A stretch of 64,000 nt of DNA. It comes from Planctomycetaceae bacterium (GTDB taxonomy: Bacteria; Planctomycetota; Planctomycetia; Planctomycetales; Planctomycetaceae). The position numbers were made by a program, and so were the translations under genes. The stretch is from NCBI GenBank assembly GCA_021732975.1, contig JAKFWC010000013.1:29843-93842 (forward strand). Direction: 5' to 3'. The notes below the pieces were generated by a model that saw only the letters and a list, made by a program, of their open reading frames with translations, did not search any database and was not told where the DNA came from. Below, in pieces: positions 26,897-35,024 of the stretch (positions within the stretch are counted from its first letter, which is position 1; each line of letters begins with the position of its first letter).

Positions 26897-27220
26897 CTAA
26901 AACGTCAGCACGTTATCGCATTCGGCGACCATCCGATACAAATCCTGCATTGTCGAAAGCGGACAGATTTCCGATCCACTGGATTGTCGTAGCTTGAGGC
27001 AGCTACCGCAGGCCATGATCAGGCCGCCGGTCGCCGCCAACATTTCCATTTGCTCCATGACTTGAAACTGTTCCGTGCTCAGAGACTCGGCTTCGACTGC
27101 CTTGCCCAGCAGGAAGACCTGGACTTCATCGTGAGAGTGCTTGACGGCGTAGTTGCCAAACCCGAATGCGTTCCAGACGCTTTCCGCATCGTTCGCGTCA
27201 ATGCAGATTCCTAGTTTCAT
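26897..27220 (-). CDS. DsrE-like protein, 107 aa
   Basis: Starts MKLGICIDANDAESVWNAF and contains ACGSCLKLR, the Cys-containing motif of DsrE/DsrF-like proteins, which handle protein-bound or small-molecule sulfur. The fold is predicted alpha/beta (VQVFLLGKAVEAESL, MEQMEMLAATGG). ATG 27220 was preferred over an upstream ATG at 27244 because the conserved strand begins there. It lies between the cupin and LRR genes on the same strand with short gaps. Real substrate unknown; a cytoplasmic sulfur-relay or redox role is inferred from the family. Confidence 0.82.
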   Translation of the reverse strand: MKLGICIDANDAESVWNAFGFGNYAVKHSHDEVQVFLLGKAVEAESLSTEQFQVMEQMEMLAATGGLIMACGSCLKLRQSSGSEICPLSTMQDLYRMVAECDNVLTF

Positions 27221-27265
27221 CCACGCTTTCCCCGGCCATTTCACGCGAATGGTTAATGGAAAACG

Positions 27266-27751
27266 CTACTTGGTGGCCTTCTTATTCCGAGGATCGTCCT
27301 CGGGATTCACGTATTCAATTTTCCACGGTCCCATCCCGTGAAACTGCACGACGGTTTCCCCCTTGATCCACACGAAGTGTTTCATTCCGGCCTCCCAATA
27401 GCCGTAAGTTCCGGCGGGCATCGGTTTCGCCGCGTTCGCGTCAAACTTTTCTCCCATGCCGATATTGAAAGTGCCTGAGATCACGGTGATCCGTTCGGTC
27501 TTGGGATGGGTGTGAGGCGGAATGCGGTAGCCGTCTGGCGCTTTGACTCGGAAGACAAACGGACCTTCTTTGCCAGGGTCTCCTTCCAGCACGGCCATCT
27601 TCGCGCCGGGCGGCAGCGACGGTGGGCCGTCTTTCCACTCGATCTTGTCGAGCGGGTAGAGGCGGAATTCTCCAGACTCATGATCGTCCGCCCTGGCCGT
27701 CGCCATCGCCAGGATGACGGCGGCTGCAAAAATCGGATGTGTCACTCGCAT
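27266..27751 (-). CDS. Secreted cupin-domain protein, 161 aa
   Basis: A signal peptide (IFAAAVILAMATARADD) leads into a single cupin barrel. Motif 1 is PPHTHPKTERITVISGTF, with two His and Glu as likely metal ligands; motif 2 is PAGTYGYWEAGMKHFVW, which keeps the second-motif His. The size is typical for DUF4437-like single-domain cupins found outside the cytoplasm. It probably binds a metal; no substrate can be assigned. It sits just upstream of the DsrE-like gene on the minus strand, so a shared transcript is likely. Confidence 0.85.
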   Translation of the reverse strand: MRVTHPIFAAAVILAMATARADDHESGEFRLYPLDKIEWKDGPPSLPPGAKMAVLEGDPGKEGPFVFRVKAPDGYRIPPHTHPKTERITVISGTFNIGMGEKFDANAAKPMPAGTYGYWEAGMKHFVWIKGETVVQFHGMGPWKIEYVNPEDDPRNKKATK

Positions 27752-27862
27752 ATCGAACTCTCTCTCTCAATGCTGTGGTCGAAGGGCTTGTCCGTCGCCG
27801 CGTTCGGCACGGAAAGCTCGTTTCCTGATCCACTTTACTATTCAGAGATGCAGTTGACGACA

Positions 27863-28579
27863 TCACGGATTTGCCGGAGGCGGTGCTTGCTCTAAACCAC
27901 CGGCGGGTGGCGGAGCCTGTTCGCCATCGGTATCGTGCGGCTTGACACCGATGTCGTAGCACAAGTGGTGCATGAGCGCTTCCGCAGCGCTCACCTTCTG
28001 CATCACATCTCCGGTGCCAATGGGCCGGCGGGCTTGGCGCGTCCATTGAGCAAGTTCTTCTTGAACATGGTGAAATTGTTCGTCGAGCGTGCCTACGGTA
28101 CGTTGGATCGCTTCACGATCGCCTTGATGTTCTTTCGCGTGAATGCTTTTCGCGAGTTGCAAAACTCCATACGCCTCACGGTAGGTATGTGCATAATCAG
28201 TGTTGTGCTGGTAGTTGTAATGCAGATCGAGGCACAACTCGTTCAGGGCTGCGTTCAAACGGCCTGACAAATCGTCGTGGCGGGCGAAGCCGCCGTATTG
28301 CAACTGAACTTGCTGCTGGACTACGGGAATCTGAACAGGCTGCGTGGCGACAACCCGCACCACGGGTGTCGGGGTATAGTAGTAAGCATTGTTCGCCACA
28401 TAATATGCACCTTGATGCTGATGCTGCTGCGAATGGGGCACGACGTATGACCAATTGTTGTGCCCGAAATGGCTCCCGTGGTGCTGTTGATGGTGGCCGT
28501 GATGATGCTGGGCAAAAGCCAGTCCAGACGTGCTGATGACCAGAGCGGCTAGACCGCAGTACGTCGATCGAAGTGACAT
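27863..28579 (-). CDS. His/Gln-rich secreted protein, 238 aa
   Basis: A signal peptide (STYCGLAALVISTSGLAFA) precedes a strongly His-rich segment (QHHHGHHQQHHGSHFGHN), a Tyr/Val/Gln-rich linker, a helical domain of about 110 residues (GRLNAALNELCLDLHYNY to MQKVSAAEALMHHLC) and a Pro-rich tail. The His stretch suggests metal binding in the periplasm. I chose ATG 28579, which has AGGA upstream; an ATG at 28594 is possible. It is downstream of the Gly/His-rich gene at 28723-29115 and may share its sigma-54-type promoter. Confidence 0.75.
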   Translation of the reverse strand: MSLRSTYCGLAALVISTSGLAFAQHHHGHHQQHHGSHFGHNNWSYVVPHSQQHQHQGAYYVANNAYYYTPTPVVRVVATQPVQIPVVQQQVQLQYGGFARHDDLSGRLNAALNELCLDLHYNYQHNTDYAHTYREAYGVLQLAKSIHAKEHQGDREAIQRTVGTLDEQFHHVQEELAQWTRQARRPIGTGDVMQKVSAAEALMHHLCYDIGVKPHDTDGEQAPPPAGGLEQAPPPANP

Positions 28580-28722
28580 CTTCCAATCCTTCATCTTGAA
28601 TGAAGCATCCTGAACCACGTAAACGACTGCTGCGCGGAAGTTTTCAATTGTATCCTCGTGAGACGCTTGCGGCAGACGCCAAAAAAGAATTCTGGCGTGC
28701 TGCCGCATCATGACGTCGTCAA

Positions 28723-29115
28723 TCAATACCGGATGCGATCATTATGGCCGTAGGGCCGATGACTGAACCCAGGCTGATTGAACGGTGTTCCATGGCCATT
28801 GTTGACGTTCGGGTGAAAGTCTCCATGGATCGGGTCGTAGTTGCCTCGCGACGGCACGACCGGCTTAATCAAATGTGATCCGAATTGGTCGTGCATCGGA
28901 GTGATCCGGCGATGCCCCGAATTTTGGTTGATGCCGGAGCCATGACTTCCGTTTCGAAATCCATTCGAGTAGTCAGGAAGGCCGTAGCCCTGATGGGACG
29001 ATCCATTGTGATAGTTCGCGCTACGGTATCCCGATGGCGTCCCGTAATTCCGATCGTGCGCCATGACGGGAGATCCAGCAGCCATCAACGCCATCGTAAC
29101 CCAGAAAGTCTTCAT
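28723..29115 (-). CDS. Gly/His/Asn-rich secreted protein, 130 aa
   Basis: The start at ATG 29115 gives a clean signal peptide (MKTFWVTMALMAAGSPVMA), followed by a low-complexity Gly/His/Asn/Tyr/Ser body (GYRSANYHNGSSHQGYGL, INQNSGHRRITP, FHPNVNNGHGTP). There is no catalytic motif. It may bind metal or be a surface component. A sigma-54-type promoter lies 60 bases upstream and a 17-base perfect inverted repeat 150 bases upstream, so the gene is probably activator-controlled. The upstream extension of the frame to 29205 lacks a signal peptide at its start and was not used. Confidence 0.75.
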   Translation of the reverse strand: MKTFWVTMALMAAGSPVMAHDRNYGTPSGYRSANYHNGSSHQGYGLPDYSNGFRNGSHGSGINQNSGHRRITPMHDQFGSHLIKPVVPSRGNYDPIHGDFHPNVNNGHGTPFNQPGFSHRPYGHNDRIRY

Positions 29116-29175
29116 CGCATTATTCTTCCATTGTTTGAGACTGTGTTGCCGCAGATCGCGGTGACTTTGGATAAC

Positions 29176-29190
29176 GCGAAGGACGTGCCA
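29176..29190 (-). promoter_or_regulatory. Sigma-54-type (-24/-12) promoter
   Basis: Read on the minus strand, TGGCACGTCCTTCGC matches the -24/-12 consensus TGGCACG-N4-TTGC with one mismatch; the essential GG and GC are correctly spaced. The predicted start site is about 45-50 bases before ATG 29115. A perfect inverted repeat at 29263-29279 (7-bp arms, spacer caa) and the shared element at 29428-29474 lie upstream where an activator could bind. Confidence 0.65.
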
Positions 29191-29427
29191 AATTCGCTCA
29201 ATCAAGTTACCGGATGACGTGGAACCGCGGTTTGAATCGCTTGGCTCCGATTGTCCGATGCTGAACTCACAATGAGTTCGCGTGCCTGTGGACCATCTGA
29301 TTCCGGCGGAATTTCACTCCGCTATCGGCCGGCGAACCAGATGTACACACCTTATGCCAGGGGCTTGGACTATAGCTTTCTATGACCAGGGCATTGAAGA
29401 ACGACCAAGTTCCAGGATCGCCCATTC

Positions 29428-29474
29428 TGTCATCAAATTGACAGCATTCTTGACATTGTGATGACGACTGGTAA
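29428..29474 (+). repeat. 47-base element shared with 34030-34076 (copy 1)
   Basis: Aligned without gaps, 38 of 47 positions match the copy at 34030-34076, and the last 22 bases are identical. This copy contains the inverted repeat ctgtca-tcaaat-tgacag at its 5' part. It lies about 240 bases upstream of the sigma-54-type promoter at 29176-29190, a distance suited to an enhancer site for a sigma-54 activator. Confidence 0.6.
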
Positions 29475-29571
29475 GTCGAACGAGCGGTTCTCGGATAAAT
29501 CGTCGGGAAGGCCCCCGCGCAGGCAGATTTTTGCGGAAGAGCAGGCTCATTGCGAATGATCGGCTATCGGG

Positions 29572-29971
29572 TTGGACGGGCGATCAGGTCCGACAGATCA
29601 CGCGTTCTTCAAAGCGGCAAGCATCAAGAAAGCGATTCTGACAACGAGTCTTGTGGCCGCGTTTTACCCTGTGGCTGCGCCGTGGACCGTGAACGCGACT
29701 GGCCACCCAAATCGCGAAATTCTTTTCGGGTATCGCTGTCTGGGAGGCAATTGGCCATACCGCCCTGGCACTCAGTGGCGACCTGCCTCTGATTACATTT
29801 ACGTCGACACTCAATACAGTGATCGCTGTAGTGGCGATCCTGCTGTCGACCGGGCTGATCTGGTACGGTTGGAGCCCCGGAGGGCAGGCGATTCTGAACA
29901 ATCCGCGTGGTCTATCGTCTCGGAAGCAACAGGCAGGTGTGTGAGCTGGAAGCACCGCGGTCGCTGCGCGA
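29572..29971 (+). other. Possible decayed membrane-protein gene
   Basis: No intact gene fits between 29475 and 29990. In one frame from about 29733, a hydrophobic stretch reads GIAVWEAIGHTALALSG, then LNTVIAVVAILLSTGLIWYG, and ends at a stop near 29947; this looks like two transmembrane helices, loosely resembling MHYT sensor segments. Upstream the same reading is lost by frame changes. A 171-residue frame over the same bases (29572-30087) has unnatural composition and is not preferred. Confidence 0.25.
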
Positions 29972-29990
29972 CTATTTATCCTGTTCGAGG

Positions 29991-30269
29991 TTATGCGGCG
30001 GTTGGAGTTCTCTCCGAAGGGGGTGAAATATCGTCTTTGGCGCAGGACATCGAATGTTCTACCGATTCTTTGGGATTCATCTTCTGACGGCGGCCCACTG
30101 ACAGACGAATGCCAAACTCATGCGCGATTTTCCCCAAAGTCGCAGAGGAGATGCTTCGGTTTGTGATACGAATCGTCTCGCGAATTCCAAACATTCGTAC
30201 CAAGGCGGCAAACTGTTGGCGTTGTTCCGGAGTGAAGGTCGGCGGACGGCCACGTCCTCGATTTTCCAT
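29991..30269 (-). CDS. RGRPPTF mini DNA-binding-like protein, 92 aa
   Basis: The start at ATG 30269 has GGAG six bases upstream. It opens MENRGRGRPPTFTPEQRQQ, an AT-hook-like RGRP followed by a helix, then LVRMFGIRETIRI and SSATLGKIAHEFGIRLSVG, which reads like a helix-turn-helix, then a polar tail. It is paralogous to the 64-residue protein at 56071-56265 (RGRPPTF, GIR-x-T, RI, IA-x-EFGI-x-L, GRR in the same order). It lies downstream of an ABC exporter operon on the same strand. The likely role is DNA binding and local regulation; this is inferred from motifs. Confidence 0.7.
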   Translation of the reverse strand: MENRGRGRPPTFTPEQRQQFAALVRMFGIRETIRITNRSISSATLGKIAHEFGIRLSVGRRQKMNPKESVEHSMSCAKDDISPPSERTPTAA

Positions 30270-30384
30270 TTGAATCTCCATTCTTGCAGCTTCCGGCATT
30301 GCGGTAGTCGAACAAGATCATCCACGGAGCGTAAAGGGCAATTAACCTGTAACGATATCTCGACGCTGGAGAATATGGCCAGGT

Positions 30385-31095
30385 TCATGCAGCACGATTT
30401 AAGTGTGGCGGACAGCTTTCTCCCATCATGCTCGTATCCTTCAGCTCACCGTTCTGAAGGAGGAGAGTTCGAGAGGCGCGGTTGGCGGCGACAGGATCGT
30501 GAGTCACCATGATGATCGTGCGACCCTCGCGATAGGCTTCATCGAAGGCTCCCAGTACGACCTCACGGCTTTCCGGGTCCAGGTTTCCAGTGGGTTCATC
30601 GGCAAGGACGATTTGCGGGTCATTCACGAGAGTCCGCGCCAAGGCCACACGTTGTTGCTGTCCAACGCTCAGTTCGGCGGGGCGATGATGCAGTCGTTCT
30701 CCTAGACCGAATCGATCGAGCATGCGTACGGCTTGGGCTTCTTGCTCGACCTGCGTCCGGCCGAGCAAACATAGCGGAACTTGCACGTTTTGCAGAGCCG
30801 TCAGATAGGGGATGAGATTGAAGGTCTGAAAGACAAATCCCATCCGCTGACTGCGCAGTTGGGAACGGGCGGCCGCGGACAGGTCATAAATCGACGTGCT
30901 GTCGAGACGGATGCTCCCGGTTGTCGGGGACAGCATCCCCCCGAGCATCGACAGCAACGTCGTCTTGCCACTGCCGCTCGGTCCGACCATCGCGACGTAA
31001 TCCGACTTCTCAATCGTCAGGTCCGCACAATGGAAGGCCGTGACGACTTCACCCCGTCGTGAATACTGCTTGACCACGTTATTCAATTGAAACAT
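30385..31095 (-). CDS. ABC transporter ATP-binding protein (MacB/LolD type), 236 aa
   Basis: A complete ABC ATPase: Walker A GPSGSGKTT, Q-loop region FVFQTFNLIPYL, signature LSVGQQQR (the usual LSGGQ reads LSVGQ), Walker B IVLADEPTGNLD and the switch His in MVTHDP. The MacB/LolD subtype is indicated by the signature context and by the neighbouring FtsX-type permease three bases upstream. It energises export or extraction at the inner membrane. The Gly-to-Val change in the signature motif is unusual. It ends the exporter operon, before the mini DNA-binding gene. Confidence 0.92.
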   Translation of the reverse strand: MFQLNNVVKQYSRRGEVVTAFHCADLTIEKSDYVAMVGPSGSGKTTLLSMLGGMLSPTTGSIRLDSTSIYDLSAAARSQLRSQRMGFVFQTFNLIPYLTALQNVQVPLCLLGRTQVEQEAQAVRMLDRFGLGERLHHRPAELSVGQQQRVALARTLVNDPQIVLADEPTGNLDPESREVVLGAFDEAYREGRTIIMVTHDPVAANRASRTLLLQNGELKDTSMMGESCPPHLNRAA

Positions 31096-31098
31096 GAA

Positions 31099-32322
31099 TC
31101 AAATCTCCTGAAAACACAGGCAGGGATCAAGGCGTGCCGCGGTGCGAGCAGGCCACCAGGCCGACACCACCGACAGACCACCGGCGATCACGACGGCCAA
31201 CAGGGATGTTCCCGGCAGCACCTTTACGGTCACACCCGCCCAACTGGGTCCGGCGAGGATGGCGATCGCCAAGCCAATCAAGCAGCCGAAGGTGCCGGCT
31301 GTCAGTCCTAGCAGACACGCTTTCCCCAGGAACATGCGTTGCACGAAACGCGGTGTCGCTCCGAGTGCCATCAGTGTCCCAATTTCACGTCGTCGTTCGC
31401 GAACATTGGCGGCGATCGCTCCCGCCAGACTGGTTCCTCCGACGACAATCAGAATCGCCAGGATGAACCACGAGGTGTTCGCCATCAATCGATTCACGCC
31501 GACTTGAGTCTGCACGACCTGCGCGATCGTGACGACCTTTGTCTTGGGCAGCAGCTTCCTCAACGCGGGAACCAGTGATCCCGCCGCATCCTCGCAACAG
31601 CCGATCACCTCAATGGCATTACAGACAGGCCCACTGCTGCTAGCTTCTTGCACCGTATGCAAATGAGCGAACACGCGGGAGTCATCGACCGTCCCGGTGG
31701 TGGGAAGGATCCCCAAAATTCGGAAGGACCGCCCCAACAGCTTGACCGAGTCGCCCTGCGAGAACGCCGATTGTTCGGCGATGTCCGCCCCGACAACCAG
31801 CTCATCACTCTTCAAATCCTGAATGGCGCGATGGGTGACGAGCGATGCTGGGCTTGCCAGCGCAGTGGAATCGAGCTTCGCCTTGGTGCAGCCTTCATGA
31901 GCTTTCGGCGCTGCAAACAACGCGGTTGTCTGCCACGCGTTCTGCGCGGTCAGTTCTGACTGGGGCAGAATGCCGGTGAGGATGATATCACGTCCGCCCA
32001 GATTGGCCGGGACGTTCAGTCGCGCGGAAACCTGCTCAACGCCGGTGAGTCCGGCCAGATAAATTTCGGATACGACTTCTTCCGGAATCGTCGCGCCGTT
32101 CTGATCGGCCGAGTAGTAATCTTGCAGTGTTGCTTCCGGCGGAAGGATAAGGATGTTGGCCCCTAGTTGCGACAATTGGTCCGACACTTCCCGTTCCGAG
32201 TAGACGGTGACGTGTCGAATGGCAACCAGCGCCGCCACTCCCAGAAGAATAGCCAGGCTGTTGGAGACCGCGGCCCACGGGCGAGAGCGAAGTTCGAGCC
32301 AGATCAGGGATCGTAATGTCAT
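31099..32322 (-). CDS. FtsX/MacB-type ABC permease, 407 aa
   Basis: One N-terminal transmembrane helix (AAVSNSLAILLGVAALVAI), then a large periplasmic domain (residues 40-280), then three C-terminal helices of the FtsX core (WFILAILIVVGGTSLAGAI, MFLGKACLLGLTAGTFGC, LLAVVIAGGLSVVSAWWPA). RRREIGTLMALGATPRF is the cytoplasmic coupling motif of this family. It pairs with the ATPase three bases downstream. Exporters of this type act by mechanotransmission from ATPase to periplasmic domain. The substrate is unknown; context with Cys-rich proteins suggests metal or thiol stress. Confidence 0.9.
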   Translation of the reverse strand: MTLRSLIWLELRSRPWAAVSNSLAILLGVAALVAIRHVTVYSEREVSDQLSQLGANILILPPEATLQDYYSADQNGATIPEEVVSEIYLAGLTGVEQVSARLNVPANLGGRDIILTGILPQSELTAQNAWQTTALFAAPKAHEGCTKAKLDSTALASPASLVTHRAIQDLKSDELVVGADIAEQSAFSQGDSVKLLGRSFRILGILPTTGTVDDSRVFAHLHTVQEASSSGPVCNAIEVIGCCEDAAGSLVPALRKLLPKTKVVTIAQVVQTQVGVNRLMANTSWFILAILIVVGGTSLAGAIAANVRERRREIGTLMALGATPRFVQRMFLGKACLLGLTAGTFGCLIGLAIAILAGPSWAGVTVKVLPGTSLLAVVIAGGLSVVSAWWPARTAARLDPCLCFQEI

Positions 32323-32352
32323 ATCGATGGTCCTCGTGAGTGCGTCTGCGGG

Positions 32353-33147
32353 TTAGCGGAGAACCGGACGCGACCCGGATGCCTGAGTCGGCTGATTGTG
32401 TTTGCAGTTCGCGTCATCGCAGCACTTTCCGGCTTTGTGCAGGGCGGCCGCGATCTGATCCGCCGTGGATTGCGAGTTGTAATGCCCGATGAGCGCTCCC
32501 GGAGGCGCAATCAACACGGCGTACGGACCGTTCACTTGCTTGGAGTCCAACTGCATCTGTTGATAAAAGCGGGCTTCTGCCGGATCGTCCAACTTCATCC
32601 CCACGAGTGTGATCCGATCCTTGAATTGGGGCATCTGACCGATCGCATTGACCGCGGCGGGCACATCCACCTTGTCGGTGCGGGTCAGGCACACAAACAC
32701 CAGCTTTTGTTCCTGCAACTCTTTCATGCAGCACATCATGGTCGGAGGAACGATAGCCGCTGCGGCCTGCTCCTGAGTCATCGTGCGGGCAAACAATCCC
32801 GTGACCGCTCCGTTCGGAGCCACCACCACCGTCATGGGCATGGGTGCGCGTGCCACGCCGAACTTCTCGACGAGCTGCTTTTCCGCGGGGTCGTCAACGC
32901 GAACCGATGTCAGAACGGCGATATTGCTGCGACTGATCGTTTCGTCTTTTGCCTGCTGATATAGGGAGCGAGTGGCGTCACCATTGTCACGGTGAAAGAC
33001 GACGAAAGTGAATTTGCTCGTTTGTGCCGACTGATTCAAAGTTGTCTGCAACGGACTGATCTGGGTCGACTGCTGACCGAAGGCCGAATCGCCCATGGTC
33101 AGTGATGCCCCGAGAACGAACAACAAAACGGAAGACATGATTTTCAC
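32353..33147 (-). CDS. Secreted thioredoxin-like protein with Cys-rich tail, 264 aa
   Basis: A signal peptide (SSVLLFVLGASLTMGDSAFG) precedes what look like two thioredoxin-like halves: FTFVVFHRDNG to FGVARAPMPMTVVVAPNG, and KLVFVCLTRTD to PYAVLIAPPGALIG. Each has the beta-strand and cis-Pro-like pattern but no CxxC active site. Cysteines occur as MMCCMKE in the middle and KCCDDANCKHN near the end, possibly a metal site. It lies upstream of the permease in the same operon and may be a periplasmic metal- or redox-handling partner of the exporter. Family membership is by pattern only. Confidence 0.7.
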   Translation of the reverse strand: MKIMSSVLLFVLGASLTMGDSAFGQQSTQISPLQTTLNQSAQTSKFTFVVFHRDNGDATRSLYQQAKDETISRSNIAVLTSVRVDDPAEKQLVEKFGVARAPMPMTVVVAPNGAVTGLFARTMTQEQAAAAIVPPTMMCCMKELQEQKLVFVCLTRTDKVDVPAAVNAIGQMPQFKDRITLVGMKLDDPAEARFYQQMQLDSKQVNGPYAVLIAPPGALIGHYNSQSTADQIAAALHKAGKCCDDANCKHNQPTQASGSRPVLR

Positions 33148-33312
33148 AAGAGGTTCCTTCCCTGGATTAGAACCGAAGATGATTTGCGAATACTGTCAAC
33201 GCAGGCAGCGTTGAGTGTTCATCTCGAATCAAGATCCTGGCTCACATGAAGCACAAGAACCCGAGGACGAACTCGCAGCCACTCGCGTGAGTCAGAACCG
33301 TGATATGCGCCG

Positions 33313-33332
33313 GAGCAGCCTCAAGGCTGCTC
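33313..33332 (-). terminator. Perfect 8-bp hairpin after Cys-rich gene
   Basis: Arms 33313-33320 and 33325-33332 pair perfectly around loop tcaa, just past the stop of the minus-strand Cys-rich gene. No T-run follows, so this may be a weak terminator or an attenuator between the Cys-rich leader protein and the thioredoxin-like gene. Confidence 0.35.
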
Positions 33333-33343
33333 AACGAGATCGC

Positions 33344-33799
33344 TCAAATCAACCATACCTGCGTCATCGCTCGCATGAGTGACGCGGAGAGAAGGCAACA
33401 CTCATTGCCGGTGCAATGCCGAGTCAAAGAACATTGCTCAACCGGCTTGGACAAATCAGAGAGGGCCATGCACGATCGGCAGCAGACCCACGCTGGAAAT
33501 GTCGATTGCGGCGCGATTCCTGTGGAGATGGTCGCGTGGACGCATCGTCCTGGACGACACGGACAACCGGAATCATGCGAATGCGGGCCGCATCCCGAAT
33601 CGACGGCCTCACTTCCGTCTGAAGCGTCGCAGCATTCGTCTTCGTCCAAATGACAACAAGACTCGCCGTTACAGCATTCCCCTGCGTGCATCGCCGCGGC
33701 AGAGGTGATGGAACCCGGTAAGCAGTGCCAACAGCACCCCGTACTGCTATTCACGAGCAGTGAAATGAGGGCGCAGAAGCTGGCGACATATCCGAGCAT
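33344..33799 (-). CDS. Small Cys-rich, membrane/secreted leader protein, 151 aa
   Basis: A hydrophobic N-terminus (YVASFCALISLLVNSS) is followed by clustered cysteines: GCCWHC, GECCNGESCCHLDEDECC, then CGPHSHDSGCPCRPGRC and CCRSC, about 23 Cys in 151 residues. Such density suggests metal binding or oxidative cross-linking outside the cytoplasm. It is the first gene of the minus-strand exporter operon. Three other small Cys/His-rich secreted proteins head transport units in this window, so it appears to belong to a recurring type, comparable in layout with CzcI-like leaders of metal-efflux operons (analogy, not proven homology). Confidence 0.65.
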   Translation of the reverse strand: MLGYVASFCALISLLVNSSTGCCWHCLPGSITSAAAMHAGECCNGESCCHLDEDECCDASDGSEAVDSGCGPHSHDSGCPCRPGRCVHATISTGIAPQSTFPAWVCCRSCMALSDLSKPVEQCSLTRHCTGNECCLLSASLMRAMTQVWLI

Positions 33800-34029
33800 C
33801 GACTGTATCTCGAAACACTCTCCCTACTCTGCGCACACCGGTGCGAGAACTAGCGAGAATGACGACTCTTCGGACTATCGGGTCCGTGGCGAATTCTGCT
33901 TGACGATTTGACATGGAATACAACAGAACTGCTCAATCGCGGCCAATAGCAAAGCCTAAATTTCGCAGATTGCCAAACTGGACCATTGCGGCCCCCCTTC
34001 GACCAATCGAAATCCAGCATTGTCAGCGA

Positions 34030-34076
34030 TGCCGTCAAACTGACGGCAGCTTCAACATTGTGATGACGACTGGTAA
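34030..34076 (+). repeat. 47-base element shared with 29428-29474 (copy 2)
   Basis: Matches the first copy at 38 of 47 positions with an identical 22-base end. This copy contains a perfect inverted repeat, gccgtca-aac-tgacggc, at 34031-34047. It lies about 290 bases upstream of the sigma-54-type promoter at 34363, consistent with an enhancer-binding-protein site. Confidence 0.6.
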
Positions 34077-34362
34077 CCCGGCAAGAGCAGAAACCCGTCA
34101 CCGAAGTCATCGGCTTAAGCGCTTGTTGGATCTGTCGAGTCAGCCCCGCGAGCGCCGATGCACTGGCGCTTCCTGCCGTTAAAGACATTCCTGAGAAACG
34201 TGACGGGATCACAGCGTATTTCGCGATTCTAAGGTTGGAATGAATGAGTCGCAGCAACTGCCTCTGAGACTTGGATTTGTCACGCTGACAAAAACGGGTC
34301 GAGTCAAGTTGCCCCGTTTCGTCTGATCCGTCAAACGAAATTCGTCGGCAGATTTTGCCGAA

Positions 34363-34377
34363 TGGCACGCACGTTGC
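34363..34377 (+). promoter_or_regulatory. Sigma-54-type (-24/-12) promoter
   Basis: The sequence TGGCACGCACGTTGC is an exact fit to the consensus TGGCACG-N4-TTGC. The predicted transcription start is near 34390, leaving a leader of about 70 bases before ATG 34458 with an AAAAAGGAG ribosome site. The frame of this gene extends upstream to 34407, but the leader position supports the 34458 start. Confidence 0.8.
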
Positions 34378-34457
34378 GTGTCTGTGACTGACAAGCGAGC
34401 TCGGCAATGCAGAAGTGGGGCCAGAAGCTGACCTGTTCTTTAAAAAGGAGATTGATC

Positions 34458-34961
34458 ATGAAAACGATTCTTGCAGGGAGTTTGGTTGCGTTCATCAGTA
34501 TCGCGACGGTTCCTCCGGTCCAGGCTGGTGGTCACCATGGGGGCGGGCACTCGCCTCAACACGGTCACGGCCATGTGCAGCACGGTCATGGGCAATTGCA
34601 TCACGGCGGGCACGGCGCGATCTATTCGCCGGGATATGGAGTCTCAACGAGCTACTATTCCCCGAGCTACTATCAGCCGACGGTTTACGCTCCAGCGCCC
34701 GTATACGCTCCTGCTCCGGTCTACGCTCCTCCCCCGGCACCGGTCTACGCTCCGACTCCCGTATATGCGCCAGAACCGGTGTATGCACCCGCGTATCCGA
34801 CCTACAGTGCCCCTCAGATTCAGGTGTACTCTCACGGTCATCAAAGGCACGGGTACATCCATCAGGGCCACGGACAATCGTTGGGGCACGGGCATTTTGG
34901 CTCACACGGTCATTCAGGTGGGCACGGTCATTCAGGCGGGCATGGACACGGACATCACTAA
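34458..34961 (+). CDS. His/Gly-rich secreted protein with Tyr-Ala-Pro repeats, 167 aa
   Basis: The start at ATG 34458 (AAGGAG eight bases upstream) gives a signal peptide (LAGSLVAFISIATVPPVQA). Then come a His/Gly region (GGHHGGGHSPQHGHGHV), a run of about eight VYAPAP/VYAPTP-like repeats in the middle, and a second His/Gly tail (GHFGSHGHSGGHGHSGG). The mature protein is extended and could bind divalent metals with both ends. It has its own sigma-54-type promoter and a strong terminator, so it is a single-gene unit. Resemblance in style to the genes at 27863 and 28723 suggests a functional group. Confidence 0.8.
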   Translation: MKTILAGSLVAFISIATVPPVQAGGHHGGGHSPQHGHGHVQHGHGQLHHGGHGAIYSPGYGVSTSYYSPSYYQPTVYAPAPVYAPAPVYAPPPAPVYAPTPVYAPEPVYAPAYPTYSAPQIQVYSHGHQRHGYIHQGHGQSLGHGHFGSHGHSGGHGHSGGHGHGHH

Positions 34962-34986
34962 TCGACGGCCGAAACCCAAGGTAGAA

Positions 34987-35024
34987 AACGAACGGGGGAC
35001 AACTATGTCCCCTGTTCGTTTTTT
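34987..35024 (+). terminator. Strong rho-independent terminator
   Basis: A 15-bp stem (34987-35001 with 35006-35020, one G-T pair, loop acta) is followed directly by a T-run. It lies 25 bases after the stop of the His-rich gene on the plus strand. Confidence 0.9.

Larger units (their letters stand above)
33800..34457. other. Divergent intergenic region with regulatory sites
   Basis: About 660 bases between the Cys-rich minus-strand gene and the His-rich plus-strand gene. It holds the second copy of the 47-base shared element (34030-34076) and a sigma-54-type promoter (34363-34377). A minus-strand frame across 33850-34407 is open but lacks any recognisable domain and covers these sites, so I treat it as spurious. 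Confidence 0.55.

Noticed and set aside
33850..34407. Minus-strand frame of 185 residues
   Set aside because: Covers a sigma-54-type promoter and the shared element, and lacks any recognisable domain or start signal.
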